A DNA stretch of 64,000 nt, taken from the NCBI RefSeq assembly GCF_037975245.1, contig NC_092578.1, positions 6,596,001 to 6,660,000 of the forward strand, read 5' to 3'. Both the position numbers and the translations under genes were made by a program. Shown one piece after another: positions 26,801 through 35,808 of this stretch. The DNA is from Apostichopus japonicus (taxonomy: Eukaryota > Echinodermata > Holothuroidea > Aspidochirotida > Stichopodidae). The number at the start of each line of letters is the position of its first letter. The first letter of the stretch is position 1. The notes below the pieces were generated by a model, which had not been told where the DNA came from, made no database searches, and saw only the letters and a list, made by a program, of their open reading frames with translations.

Positions 26801-29800
26801 ATGCAACCAAACCAATTAAGAACTGATAAGCAATTGTTTTTATATGAAAATGTTATGAGGCTGACCACCCCGGGATGCAGAGTGAGATTGAGGCGGATAC
26901 TGAGGCGGACTGAGGCTGAGGCTTTGATTCGGGTTGAAGTTGCAACTAAGACTGGGTGATCGGTCTTATTATATCTACCGGAAACATGACTTTAGTTTTG
27001 AGATATGGGAAGATTACTGATATGGAAGTTATAATATATTTCAACCATAATTTTAGTTGCTGAATTCAAACGTCGTTTAGTCCTGCACGCGTGTCTTTTA
27101 TAGATTTGATACATCAATAGCACATCGAGATACAAACGTCATTACAACAACGGTAACAAAACGAAAAAAAAAATAACCCAGCAAAAATCATCAAGTTCCA
27201 CATTCGATATGACACTGACAAATGGCGGAGACATTCTAGCACCATCCATTAAAGGGTGTGAAGACTCAAAGAAACGTCTCATGCCGGTAATCTGACCTAG
27301 TTTCGAATGAGGTGTAACAGAAGTGTTAGACACCACCATCGATTCCAGAAAATACACACACAGCTTGCTACCGTCGGTAATTAGACACTAGTGTACAGTC
27401 AATACATGCAACTACGGTCCATACCCACAACACAGTGTACATAGCAGCGATGGACATCTCAGGTTTAGATAAAAGATAACAAGGTATCACGTTTCATTAC
27501 TGCCTGCATTTTGTAGCGACAAGAAAAAAACTTCACTTGCAAGCAACGGAAAGTTAACTTTTTTTCAGAGCGCGGCACGGGGTTTGGGGCGAGTCTTCAA
27601 TGCCTTTAAAGGATTAACAAATTTATTGCGAGAAATTATTCCTTCCAAAGTGCAATTGGGAGAGTAATAAGGGTCGGGGCAAAGTACTTTTCTTTAGAAT
27701 CTTCACAATGAGCAAAGTGAACCTGTTAACCAGTTAAAATTGGAGGGATATCGTTACGTCAGAAACTATATAATCCGGATCATAGACACAAGTTAACCTT
27801 TTTTTCTGTTGAACAAATTCTGTACTCTAGTAGCCTTGAATGGTAGCATATTTGACACCTATACACCCACGCCCCCTTTGCCAGTGTAAACATTTGGCCC
27901 TCTGTAATAGACGAAATAGACATAATGACACTGTAGTATACGAATTACCATATCAAATCTGCCAAAAGCAGTCATGACACCAATAAATAAAGCAAACTAA
28001 TTGTGGAATTTGGCAGGCTTAACTTTCTCAATGGTGATAATTCGCCCACGTTATAGGCCCACAAAGGGTATAATTCAAAAATGTCACTTCAATTAATTGA
28101 CCAAGAAATAAGGGCATCTTCATTCATCTCTTTTTCTTTTGCAATCAAAGATGTAAAGGTATTACATAAGCAATTTAACAATTACATATACGGTTTGGAC
28201 AAATTGCCTCTGTCGTCCATATACAGGCTATTGTCTTACACTATCAACTGCCAATTAACGACAATTTCAACATTTCAAATTTGATCACTTTCCTTATAGT
28301 CGCCACCAGATCGTAGATGTATAGATGGTTTACGACTGAAATGTATACTTTCTAATACAGGTCGGGAATGGATGGTGTGGACTATCATGACACTTATACA
28401 CTAACATTACTATACCATAACTGCCCCCCCCCCACCCCTTGTATTAGCTAGAAGAGCATGAAGTCTAACGATACGTATTTTTCGATCCTGATTATATATA
28501 CTGCTTATATCTGGATTAATATTCTCATTTCTTCAATACGTTTCTAAAATGCTTTATCATCCTCATACCTGATTTTCGCACCATCAGCAATACTTTTTAT
28601 CATCCAAATATACACAGCAGCAAATTTGGTCACCCTTACTCCCTTAGAATGTATTTATGTTTCATTGGGGAGGAGTGGGGGGGGGTGGGATACTTTTCTC
28701 TTCGGATAAACAAGACATAGGGTAGTATAGTAGCATAGTAGTCTTAACCAAATATATAGTAGTTTTAATCAAATACATTAGTATTAATCAAAACAGCCAT
28801 TATTATGTTTAGCCTACTTCAGAAATGAGTCTCTATGGATGCGTTTATACAGGTGTCAATTGACTGTTACAATCTCTGATTAGAATTATTTGGTGATTTC
28901 TTACAGGAAAGGTAAGAGTATTTTGGCATTATGAAAAAGTACACTAAGGGATCTTAAAGATGGTAACCCTATACATATTAGTAAAGTTAAATGTAAGGTT
29001 CCACCTCGAGCAGGCTGTTCGAAGGTGGTTGGGGGAGGGGGAGGGGGGGGCGGGAGAGATACAGTATCAACTAGGATATTGTAAACAAGACGTGACATGC
29101 TAAATGTGCTATACATATAGGCTGCATGTTGTGGTCATTTTGACGGTGGTCAGCATTCACTTTGATATCATATCTCCACAATCTAGGAATTGTAGAGATT
29201 ATGCCATATAATAGTGCGAAGAGATAGCTTGTTAAGAGTTATATTGGAGAGGATTCCCATCTGGAGGAAACAGGTCGTTAAACATGTAGCAGTAAAGCAG
29301 CATTATGGAGTTCGTTACATGTTTTATTTATCATAAAACGCTTTAGCTACCAACTATAAATACCAATGGTGGTTCAACCGCCACTGGCAGACAGAAATAT
29401 TACATTCATCGTTGTGTATACTACAAAAATATATGCGGTGCAACCTAAATAAAACACTGCTTTTAAAGGTGCAACCTATAGCATCATTTTGTATATGAGC
29501 ACCCTCCACTTAACTACATTTTATTCCAAAGTTGAGGGTACACCCAGGCTCTGAGACCTCTCCCATGGAAGGGGGCACATTACCCCATCCCATACACCCG
29601 GCCCCACCCCTCCCCCTCCAGCACAAAAAATGGTACAAACGTGATTTTTATGCTAGAAAGGGTTCGTGATATCAAGTGATCGGGAGATTAGTATTCATAT
29701 ACATCAACTTGACTAGGTTCGAACTAATATATAATCTGAGTCCAAATCGAGTCCCATATAAGACCGCAGAAGAGTTTGAACTCGAGTCCAAGTATAATTA

Positions 29801-30319
29801 AATGGGACTTGGACACATCACATGATCTGTACCGACCACATTTCTTAACTATGCCTACATGTTATATTCAATGACCGTTAACAATAAGATCACCCAACAC
29901 CGCCCAACCGCTCCCACCCCCAATGCCCGCCAATGTCTGGCTGCGGTACTTTAATAGTAAAACTGGAATCATCGTTACAAGAAGTCCCAAGTTAGAAGAC
30001 GGTGTCAAGAGTGATGTGTTAACTAGAACAGACCCACCTCTCCCACCCCACCCGCCCCACCCGTCACCTTCCTATTTCATTGGTTGTGTGAAGTGTAAAC
30101 TACACCCCAACCCTCCCCTGCCCAATCTTTCAATGACGTTACCACCTTTATTACTACAATTTGACTTACCGTAGGAGTCGTCCCCGGTAGGGGACTGGTG
30201 TCTAGAGCCCTCCATGAGATTACGCCACCTCTGAAATGAGTGCATTCCACGGAAATAAGGACATAGGCAAACACTAAGACGGTTGCCAATATTCCGTTGT
30301 GCAAATTAAGGTTGCTCAT
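6462..30319 (-). CDS. Secreted HYR/EGF-repeat protein with N-terminal HFRGG module (20 exons, 1074 aa)
   Basis: Twenty minus-strand exons (listed separately) join with compatible phases at every GT-AG junction into a single 3225-nt frame from ATG at 30317-30319 to TAA at 6462-6464. The protein has a signal peptide (residues 1-26, cleaved before THFRGG). A Cys-containing module of about 460 residues follows, which I do not recognise as a named domain. Its parts include [19 protein letters not shown] and [10 protein letters not shown] motifs and a segment near 385-490 resembling Ig-like folds. Then come HYR1 (490-564), HYR2 (565-639), eight EGF-like domains (640-987) and HYR3 (988-1074). No transmembrane helix or GPI signal is seen. 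HYR and EGF domains are known adhesion and matrix modules, so an extracellular binding role is inferred; ligand and tissue are unknown. The N-terminal pattern resembles uncharacterised invertebrate secreted proteins as I remember them. Exon structure is strongly supported by phase; the transcript ends are not. Confidence 0.87.
6843..6883 (-). pseudogene. Relic of a duplicated HYR exon start
   Basis: About 160 bp upstream (in transcription order) of exon 20 lies a diverged copy of its acceptor and first ~40 nt. It reads as [14 protein letters not shown] against [14 protein letters not shown]. The HYR cysteine has become tyrosine (TGT to TAT), and the frame then runs into A-rich DNA and a stop. 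Intron sequence beside it is also duplicated. Confidence 0.72.
7003..7122 (-). CDS. HYR/EGF gene exon 19: EGF-like 8
   Basis: A phase 1-1 exon in a frame not seen as a long open stretch. [23 protein letters not shown] and TYGPTCE form the last EGF repeat. The donor is CCAG|gtacat. Confidence 0.88.
7309..7396 (+). repeat. About 26-bp tandem repeat (CTCTTTCCTCAAAATGTCTC)
   Basis: Three imperfect copies of a pyrimidine-rich unit lie in intron 18 of the HYR/EGF gene. No coding signal. Confidence 0.75.
7842..7982 (-). CDS. HYR/EGF gene exon 18: EGF-like 7
   Basis: A phase 1-1 exon. [20 protein letters not shown] and [10 protein letters not shown] make a textbook EGF repeat. The donor is CAGG|gttagt. 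Confidence 0.9.
9036..9188 (-). CDS. HYR/EGF gene exon 17: EGF-like 6
   Basis: A phase 1-1 exon of 153 nt, the same length as exon 16. The six cysteines are in [19 protein letters not shown] and RRDC. The donor is GGAAA|gtatgg; a short AGACAACAACATC repeat starts just beyond it in the intron. Confidence 0.88.
9941..10093 (-). CDS. HYR/EGF gene exon 16: EGF-like 5
   Basis: A phase 1-1 exon of 153 nt with a canonical six-cysteine EGF pattern: [29 protein letters not shown]. The donor is GTGG|gtaaga. Confidence 0.9.
10150..10345 (+). repeat. G-rich GGGGAGGAAGGGGT minisatellite
   Basis: An irregular purine tract of GGGGAGGAAGGGG-type units in intron 15 of the HYR/EGF gene. Proline-rich frames on the opposite strand are by-products. 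It is followed, at about 10376-10500, by TGACG/TGTTG pentamer-like simple repeats. Confidence 0.85.
10581..10694 (-). CDS. HYR/EGF gene exon 15: EGF-like 4 (degenerate)
   Basis: A phase 1-1 exon with only five cysteines ([19 protein letters not shown]). The last part of the fold is replaced by [11 protein letters not shown] before the donor TCAG|gtacac. The Cys pattern matches the first half of the eight-Cys type, so this is a truncated relative of EGF-like 2 and 3. Confidence 0.82.
11127..11249 (-). CDS. HYR/EGF gene exon 14: EGF-like 3 (8 Cys)
   Basis: Also 123 nt, phase 1-1, with the same eight-cysteine spacing as EGF-like 2 ([27 protein letters not shown]). The two domains therefore look like a tandem duplication. 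Confidence 0.9.
11764..12356 (+). repeat. 10-bp periodic GATCGTACTA array
   Basis: Roughly sixty decamers of the type GATCGTACTA/GATTGTACTA follow each other almost without loss of register, with a few AATATAACGT-type variants. The array lies in the intron between EGF-like 3 and EGF-like 2. Many copies contain the palindrome GTAC. Confidence 0.88.
12577..12699 (-). CDS. HYR/EGF gene exon 13: EGF-like 2 (8 Cys)
   Basis: A phase 1-1 exon of 123 nt. It has eight cysteines: [23 protein letters not shown] and PTCE. The two extra ones lie between C3-C4 and C5-C6 of a normal EGF repeat and could form an extra disulphide. Confidence 0.9.
13271..13387 (-). CDS. HYR/EGF gene exon 12: EGF-like 1
   Basis: A phase 1-1 exon. 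[19 protein letters not shown] and DYCE give the six EGF cysteines, plus one extra Cys in NDGCYFG between C5 and C6. Confidence 0.9.
14166..14390 (-). CDS. HYR/EGF gene exon 11: HYR domain 2
   Basis: Also 225 nt and phase 1-1, like exon 10, implying tandem exon duplication. It encodes [33 protein letters not shown] and [10 protein letters not shown], the HYR consensus order. The donor is GAAA|gtgaga. Confidence 0.9.
15003..15227 (-). CDS. HYR/EGF gene exon 10: HYR domain 1
   Basis: A 225-nt phase 1-1 exon encoding one complete HYR domain: [10 protein letters not shown] at the start, [10 protein letters not shown], the [13 protein letters not shown] core and a closing [11 protein letters not shown] and NAT are glycosylation sequons. 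Confidence 0.9.
15948..15992 (+). repeat. CATGGACGTG decamer repeat beside a splice donor
   Basis: About four copies of CATGGACGTG/CATGGATGTG end some 25 bp from the donor of exon 9, inside the intron. Confidence 0.75.
16017..16263 (-). CDS. HYR/EGF gene exon 9
   Basis: The acceptor is ggtctacag|ATC and the donor CCTG|gtgagg (phase 1). The exon encodes [18 protein letters not shown] through [15 protein letters not shown] and ends the N-terminal module. A tandem CATGGACGTG repeat lies just inside the following intron. Confidence 0.86.
17403..17473 (-). CDS. HYR/EGF gene exon 8
   Basis: The acceptor is tttcaacag|CA and the donor GCG|gtgagt (phase 0). The exon encodes [20 protein letters not shown] and so begins the next beta-sandwich-like repeat. 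Confidence 0.84.
17844..17884 (-). CDS. HYR/EGF gene exon 7 (41-nt microexon)
   Basis: Exons 6 and 8 are out of phase with each other. A 41-nt segment bounded by ttttttacag and gtaaaa restores the frame exactly and encodes [15 protein letters not shown], the natural Cys-containing continuation of exon 6. It is too short to appear as a reading frame by itself. Confidence 0.82.
18487..18570. repeat. (TA)n microsatellite
   Basis: About 40 uninterrupted TA units in intron 5 of the HYR/EGF gene. Confidence 0.95.
18636..18797 (-). CDS. HYR/EGF gene exon 6
   Basis: The acceptor is atcgacag|C and the donor GGCGG|gtgagc (phase 2). The exon encodes [16 protein letters not shown] through [14 protein letters not shown] and carries an NATF glycosylation sequon. 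The FCF(x)AEDN pattern suggests the end strands of a beta-sandwich repeat. Confidence 0.87.
18974..20082. mobile_element. PIF/Harbinger-type element, TTA target duplication
   Basis: The termini are inverted: TGCTGGCGTCACACTGTC at the left and the complement of TGCAGGCGTCACACTGTC at the right. Similarity continues for about 40 bp (CGAAGTTGACA, CAGATGG). The element is flanked by TTA on both sides (18971-18973, 20083-20085), the Harbinger target-site type. Subterminal CATCGTGTG/CTTCGTGTG motifs repeat many times. A central remnant near 19660-19760 reads [18 protein letters not shown] then [11 protein letters not shown] and a stop, resembling the start of a Harbinger transposase. It lies in intron 5 of the HYR/EGF gene and is not autonomous as it stands. 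Confidence 0.78.
20766..20857. repeat. (TA)n microsatellite at the exon 5 donor
   Basis: About 45 TA units begin within a few bases of the exon 5 donor (gtataaatata on the minus strand). Confidence 0.95.
20862..21133 (-). CDS. HYR/EGF gene exon 5
   Basis: The acceptor is cttttttag|CCT and the donor AGAAG|gtataa (phase 2). The exon encodes a continuous extracellular-looking segment including [19 protein letters not shown] and three cysteines. The intron begins almost directly with a long TA microsatellite, so the open frame past the donor is spurious. Confidence 0.87.
21475..21600. repeat. TATATAGGCCCTATATA palindromic repeat
   Basis: Several TATA-rich units with embedded TAGGCCCTA or AGGGCCTA lie in intron 4 of the HYR/EGF gene. 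The whole stretch is nearly self-complementary. Confidence 0.8.
21722..21825 (-). CDS. HYR/EGF gene exon 4
   Basis: The acceptor is cctattcag|TC and the donor GAG|gttggt, phase 0. The exon encodes [20 protein letters not shown], an acidic Asp-rich motif reminiscent of cadherin-like calcium-binding loops, plus Cys residues at GSICG. Confidence 0.85.
23285..23463 (-). CDS. HYR/EGF gene exon 3
   Basis: The acceptor ctcctttcacctctag|C was chosen because it alone matches the phase-2 end of exon 2; the upstream acceptor at 23522 would run into a stop. The exon encodes [13 protein letters not shown] followed by [17 protein letters not shown]. The donor CCAG|gtttta is weak but is the only one giving the phase needed by exon 4. 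Confidence 0.8.
23828..24118. repeat. Fold-back repeat of CGTATTAATTCGAATATATACA
   Basis: Three to five direct copies of a 23-24-bp unit (CGTATTAATTCGAATATATA) at 23828-23960 are answered by inverted copies (TATATTCGAATTAATACGCG) at 24061-24118, about 100 bp away. This makes a long potential stem-loop in intron 2 of the HYR/EGF gene. Confidence 0.78.
24660..24957. mobile_element. hAT-type MITE, 8-bp TSD CTCTATAG
   Basis: The left end is CAAGGTTTCCCTAA; the right end is the complement of CATGGGTTCCCTAA. Both sides carry CTCTATAG (24652-24659 and 24958-24965), an exact 8-bp duplication as expected for hAT. The interior lacks coding capacity. It sits in intron 2 of the HYR/EGF gene. Confidence 0.88.
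26495..26736 (-). CDS. HYR/EGF gene exon 2
   Basis: The acceptor is catttccag|ATC and the donor CTT|gtaagt (phase 2). The exon encodes [13 protein letters not shown], continuing naturally from the HFRGG motif, then a Cys-rich stretch with GFLVCDSGC and a Trp-Thr-Ser-Gly segment. NATF is a possible N-glycosylation site. Confidence 0.87.
27249..27609 (-). mobile_element. TTAA-flanked MITE family, copy 1
   Basis: A non-autonomous element of about 350 bp with inverted ends AAAGGCATTGAAGACTC and AAAGGGTGTGAAGACTC and TTAA at both borders. Copies at 34673-35021 and 48209-48571 share almost the whole length. TTAA target sites are typical of piggyBac and Kolobok transposons. This copy is in intron 1 of the HYR/EGF gene, in the opposite orientation to the other two. 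Confidence 0.85.
30170..30319 (-). CDS. HYR/EGF gene exon 1: signal peptide and HFRGG motif
   Basis: This exon encodes residues 1-50. A hydrophobic stretch ([16 protein letters not shown]) ending in EC precedes [14 protein letters not shown], a classic signal-peptide layout. The donor is ACG|gtaagt, phase 0. This is the only ATG that gives a signal peptide in frame with exon 2. Confidence 0.88.
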
Positions 30320-31527
30320 TATTCAAGCCGTTCGTTACTAAACAAGTTTTTATAAAATGTTGACACGGTCTTGTTAAGTATCTCAAAACACAATACAGCA
30401 TGGATGTATAACTGTCTGGCGAAAATCTCATGTGTTGGTTGGCTTTATTTAGTTCCCGACACAGCTCGAGTAATATATGACACTCTATTAACAAATTTGC
30501 GTTGCTTCACTGGTTAAAGAAGAAAACATCCCATATTTTACAACTATGCACAAGTTCACAAGCCGTTTAAACAAACTTTCTTTTCGGTATTTATGTATCA
30601 CACCTTGTATTCAATTCTGTATTTGGGTACGGGAGTTTTCCCCTATATATATTTGATACAAAGGGGGAGGTGAGGGGGCAAATTGTTTTGGCCAATTTCC
30701 TTTGTTTGTTTTCTCAATTTTTATTTTGAATTCAACAAAGGCTATTGGCGAAGAATGGAGAACATTTGACCTGGTAATTTTTCAAAATTTTGAAAATTAT
30801 ATATTTTTTTTATATCTTTAATCCTTTATATAATTTCTGACATTAGAATATAACACTGCTAGATGGTTGCAAATTTCATGCAAAATGAAGCTTCGGACGG
30901 AAAAAGAAAGGTTTTTAGTTCATGGCCTAAGTTCAAAGTAGAACAAGAATGACATTCAAATATTGAAGAAAATCTACGATTATATATTCATACCTGACAT
31001 GTTATTTGTGCTTTCCTTTTTATATATCTGAAAAATCAAGTCAATCCGAATTCGAAAAAAAATGCTGCAAACACGGCCTAAACTTGTCGATCATTATTTT
31101 AAATGGCGCATTTTGCGCGAAAAGCGTTATGATGATCACGTGATCCACATCGACCAGTGACGTGTGTAAGCGCTAGTGCAAAACATATCGTGTCAGAAGT
31201 CTATTCCTTACGGTATCGCACACAAATTGCCACAATCGCACCGCTGTAAAAGTTGGACTAGCCAGATTGATCTTGAAGCCGAAACCACGGGGCTAACATG
31301 TGCACAAACGTGATAGGGCCACATTGTAGTGAGAAACTAGTTAGCGTTAGACTGACCACTCGAATGTGGTCAAATGCAGTGGATTTCTTGGATGCTCAAT
31401 GTGACCTTTCTTTTGGATTTATTGAAATACGAACCAGGAAAGTTGATTTCTGAGTCTTCTAGTGAACAAAATGGTTTCTTCTTTGTTTAATGGGATTTGG
31501 GGATTTTTAAACTAGCCTAAGTTTGGG

Positions 31528-31878
<351 letters not shown>

Positions 31879-32356
31879 ATCCCAGGTTGAGATACTATAT
31901 CATACCTGCCAACTGTTTGATCTTGTGTAATGCTTTTGATTAGTTTGCGAAACAGTTATTCCGATCATTGGCATCATTCGACAGAAAATAGTCTTCATTG
32001 CCCATATCAATAGATTCATGAAGGGATAAATTAATTATCATTACTGTTTTAGAAGTGACTTTTATCGTTGCGTATACCTTTAGGATTTGGCTTGCAATTG
32101 CTGGGTGAACGAAATGCAAGACCTTGTGGAGGAGAAATCGTTGCAAAATTACATACAACTTTTACATACATGGTGAGATCATAATCAAGAAACACAATGA
32201 CATTAATTACCTATTAAGGTCATAAAACTAAAGTAACAGTTATGGAAGTCACGCACAGCTCCGTACAGAACAGTGCACTACAATCTGAAGATCATCACAA
32301 TGACGTCATTCACTGACCTGAATGCTGTTCAAGGTCGTTGCAGTATTTGCAAATAC

Positions 32357-32788
32357 CTAATTCGCACCAATTACGGAGACGAAAATCCATGTTTTAATTC
32401 CCTTTAATTTATTACTTCGCGGTGTGCTATTTGAAAAATTCAAAAAAGAATGTTGTTTATTCAAATGTAAACTATACACTCTGTGTAAAAAATTGACGTT
32501 AGTGCATAGGAGGTCCCGCAGGTCAAGGGAACCTTTCGTGAACACTTTCCTGAAAAGGCGTACAAATTTTTCCAATTTCAGGTTGTTTCTGCAAAAGCGT
32601 ATTACGGCAAGGGTAGATAGTATGGTGCTTTTAAAGTAATGAAAGTACAACGTGTATACATCTCGGTGAAAGACATCAACTCGTTCCAGCTCACCAAGCG
32701 CTACCTTACAATAGTTGAGAATAACATGAAGAAAAAATGTATTGTGTTGCATATTTTCTTGGCCCTTCATAGAAAATATTCTTTCCAA
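32357..32788 (-). other. Unassigned 143-codon open frame
   Basis: An ATG-started frame, longer than most in the intergenic region, with overlapping shorter frames on the other strand. It has no domain I recognise, no obvious flanking splice structure and no match to the repeats described here. It may be chance or an old mobile-element remnant. Confidence 0.15.
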
Positions 32789-34047
32789 GTGTCTCGCAAA
32801 TATTTCAATGCCAAATTCTTAATTCAATGATGCTGTATTATAGCACGATATCGAGCAAAGTTAATACTTATCTTAAAAGAAGCTTATTCAACCGAAAACA
32901 CAAAAGAACTTTCAAAACAATAAGAGTTGACAGAGAACAAATACGTGATGGGGTTCTATTACTTCAAGCTGGTTGTGTTGAGTTTTTTCTTCACGCCCTC
33001 GAATCAAACAGTATTGTGCAATTCGCCTAAATAGCTGCAAAGGTCAGTTTTTATAGACTATGAGGCTAATACACAGTTTTATGAATGCGAGTGTTAACCT
33101 TTGCCGAAAATAAAATGGTTACGAAGACTTACAAACACTTTTTTCTTTCGTAAGCGTAAAATATTGAAGGCAAATGAATTCCTAACAGTTATGTTGATCC
33201 TATATAGCCTACACATGTATATAACTGTATATCAATCACTGATCAGTATAGGCCTAGTTGATGTTTATCATCAATCATGTTTAACATTAAATCATATATA
33301 ACGTCATTGCCGAGTTCCAAAAACAAGCAATATACCTCAACCGTATATATAGCAAACTTAACAGAAACTGATTGGTCACGGGAAAACATGGCGTATAGCA
33401 GAACGACAAATCAATCAAAGTAAATTCCAAATCCCCCCCCCTCCAAATGACTTTGTTAGGGACTTAATGAGCGGACTGAAGGCGGATATAAGGGTGTTGG
33501 ACTCAGTGTTGAATGCGACTCACAAGAACGGGGTGTGCATGGGGTCTTTTGACGTCCGGTAAGTTGTGCAGTCTAAGGGATATCTATAAATTAGATCTTA
33601 GAAGTGCTTAAGTGTAAGATAGTGTATAAATACTTTTGAATTTTTGAGGGAAAAAATGCCCCGACTGACGGAGGTGGGAACGACGCCAACCCCCCCCCCC
33701 CCACAGCCACCTTGCGCACGCCACTGATCACTAGCATCATCGCTACTGTAAATGCTTTATGATTGGGTTTTGCACCCCTTCCATGATGAAACTTGACGCC
33801 TTTGTCAAGCATAATATATCAAAATAGACAGAAGGCTTCTCTTGAAAACGTTACACCGGTATCACAAACACACTTTAGTAACCAATGTTAGCAGCCCGTC
33901 CCTAGCTATATTATCTGCTAGTCCAATCGGATACACTTTAAAGCAGCGAAACTCTGCATCTACCGACTGCATACCAGTGATGTATTCGAGGTTGACTTTT
34001 CTAACGATGTTAAAAATTTGAATATGCATGATGTCCATAACAGCCTG

Positions 34048-34310
34048 CAGCCAGTTGGGACAGTTTCCTAATACCTCTCTAAACTGCACTCCAATATCAT
34101 GCTCTCAAAGCACTGGTATTGACAGAACAAACAGTTCATAACCTCTAAATAAATACAAAAAATACCTTGATTTGATAGAAACATGATATTCATACTGCTC
34201 GTACTGACAATACGAGTGCTCTGAAGCGGGACATGACAGTGCAGTATAGGAAACAGTGACACCCAGATAGGACCATTTCGTTTTGCTAACACCGCTCTAT
34301 TGCTTTGAAG
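34048..34310 (-). repeat. Dispersed repeat, copy 2 (inverted)
   Basis: The minus strand matches 3949-4130 over CCCGCTTCAGAGCACTCGTA, ATATCATGTTTCTATCA and AGCATGATATTGGAGT, with an extra insertion of about 25 bp. The GTACTGACAATACGAGTGCT segment is the longest conserved core. Confidence 0.6.
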
Positions 34311-34672
34311 AGGTGCAAAAGGGTACAGTATATAGAAGAAATGTCCCAACTGGGTGCAGTATAAAGGCGTTCCATTTTATCACTGGGAAATCAAGTAGAC
34401 AATACTTTGCCAGCTATTCGCGGTTACGTACAATAGGGACAGATAACACGGCGGATTCCTTTTTATGACTATAATCATACACTTGCTATAAGAAGGACAC
34501 TGCTTGACTTGCATATTCATTCATTATAACCGTTAGTCATGATCGTCCTAAGGGAAGTCAATGAAAATGTATTCATATATAAAGCAACTGTTAATATGAG
34601 TCAATTGCTGGGTCAATAATTAAGCCATCATACGCTCTATTAATTTCTACGAATTTTAACAGTGTGGTACAC

Positions 34673-35021
34673 TTAAAGGCATTGAAGACTCGCCCCAAAC
34701 CGCGTTGCTTGCAAGTGAAGTTTTCTTCTTGTCGCTACAAAATGCAAACAGTAATGAAACATGATACCTTGTTATCTACTTATCTTTTATCTAGACCCGA
34801 GATGTCCATCGCTGCTATGTACACTGTGTTGTGGGTATTGACCGTAGCTGTATATATTGACTGTACACTAGTGTCTAATTACCGACGGTAGCAATCTGTG
34901 TGTGTATTTTCTGGGATCGATGGTAGTGTTTAACACTTCTGTTACACCTCATTCGAAACTAGGTCTGATCAGATTACCGGCAAGAGACGTTTCTCTGTGC
35001 GCGAGTCTTCACACCCTTTAA
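34673..35021 (+). mobile_element. TTAA-flanked MITE family, copy 2
   Basis: Same family as 27249-27609: TTAA, then AGGCATTGAAGACTCGCC at the left and CGAGTCTTCACACCCTTTAA at the right, with colinear interior sequence (for example GTCTAATTACCGACGGTAGC). Intergenic. Confidence 0.85.
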
Positions 35022-35430
35022 ATGAACGATTTACCGTTCATGCCATGCGATCGGCTGAGCGTTCACACCGGTCTGACGATCAAACGGACGGACGAATAAA
35101 ATGTCGACGTCCAGACACTACTTCACATTGCATATGAAATCATTCTTTGAATGCAAGTGGGAGCATGGGACACAAATGGAATGGTTACGAAGACAGATAA
35201 ACATTTTTTTCGTGAGCGTAAAACTTTGCAGGCAAATGAATTCCAAACGGCGATGTTGATCCTCTGAAGCCGACAATCATTTCGTAAAAGATTTCCTATT
35301 GATTCTGAAAATTTTAATTGTTAATGCGATTTTGTTTACATGGAATTACATACAAAACACAATTCCGAAATTTTTAATATTTCCTTTTTTTCCCTTCAAT
35401 ATCCGTGTTCATTGTTTCAAATCATGAAAT

Positions 35431-35808
35431 CGGTGGCGTAGGAAGGTACTTTTGAGTGGGGGGGGGGGGGGGAGCGGGGGCTGAAGACTGATGGCCGGCC
35501 TGGGGGAGGGGTCCAAGGGGAGGGAGTGTCCCCCTCCCCTTTGGATTTTGTTTGCATTTCCAGGTGGCCTCAGGTGCAATTTGGTGCAATATAGCACACT
35601 TCAACACCCACTTCATTTTGTAAATAATTTTGCATTTTCACCTGGCCTTAGATGCAATTTGGTGCTCCAAATGAATTTTTTTTCTCATTTGGAAATTAAA
35701 AAGGGGTTTTCTGACTTGCGAAGTGGGGGGCGGAATGATACTTCCGCCCCCCATATTTTTCACTGGGGGGGGGGCTTGCGCCCCCAGCACCCGGTTCCTA
35801 CGCCCTTG
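35431..35808. mobile_element. hAT-type MITE, 8-bp TSD CATGAAAT
   Basis: The left end is CGGTGGCGTAGGAAGG; the right end is the complement of CAAGGGCGTAGGAACCGG. CATGAAAT flanks both sides exactly (35423-35430, 35809-35816). It has poly-G near the left end and GGGGGGCTTGCGCCCCC near the right. It carries an internal near-duplicate of CCTCAGGTGCAATTTGGTGC. No transposase. Confidence 0.9.

Noticed and set aside
33591-33730. Possible full hAT element ending GCGCACGCCACTG
   Set aside because: The right terminus is hAT-like, as is a similar one near 9470-9482, but no matching left end or target duplication could be located.
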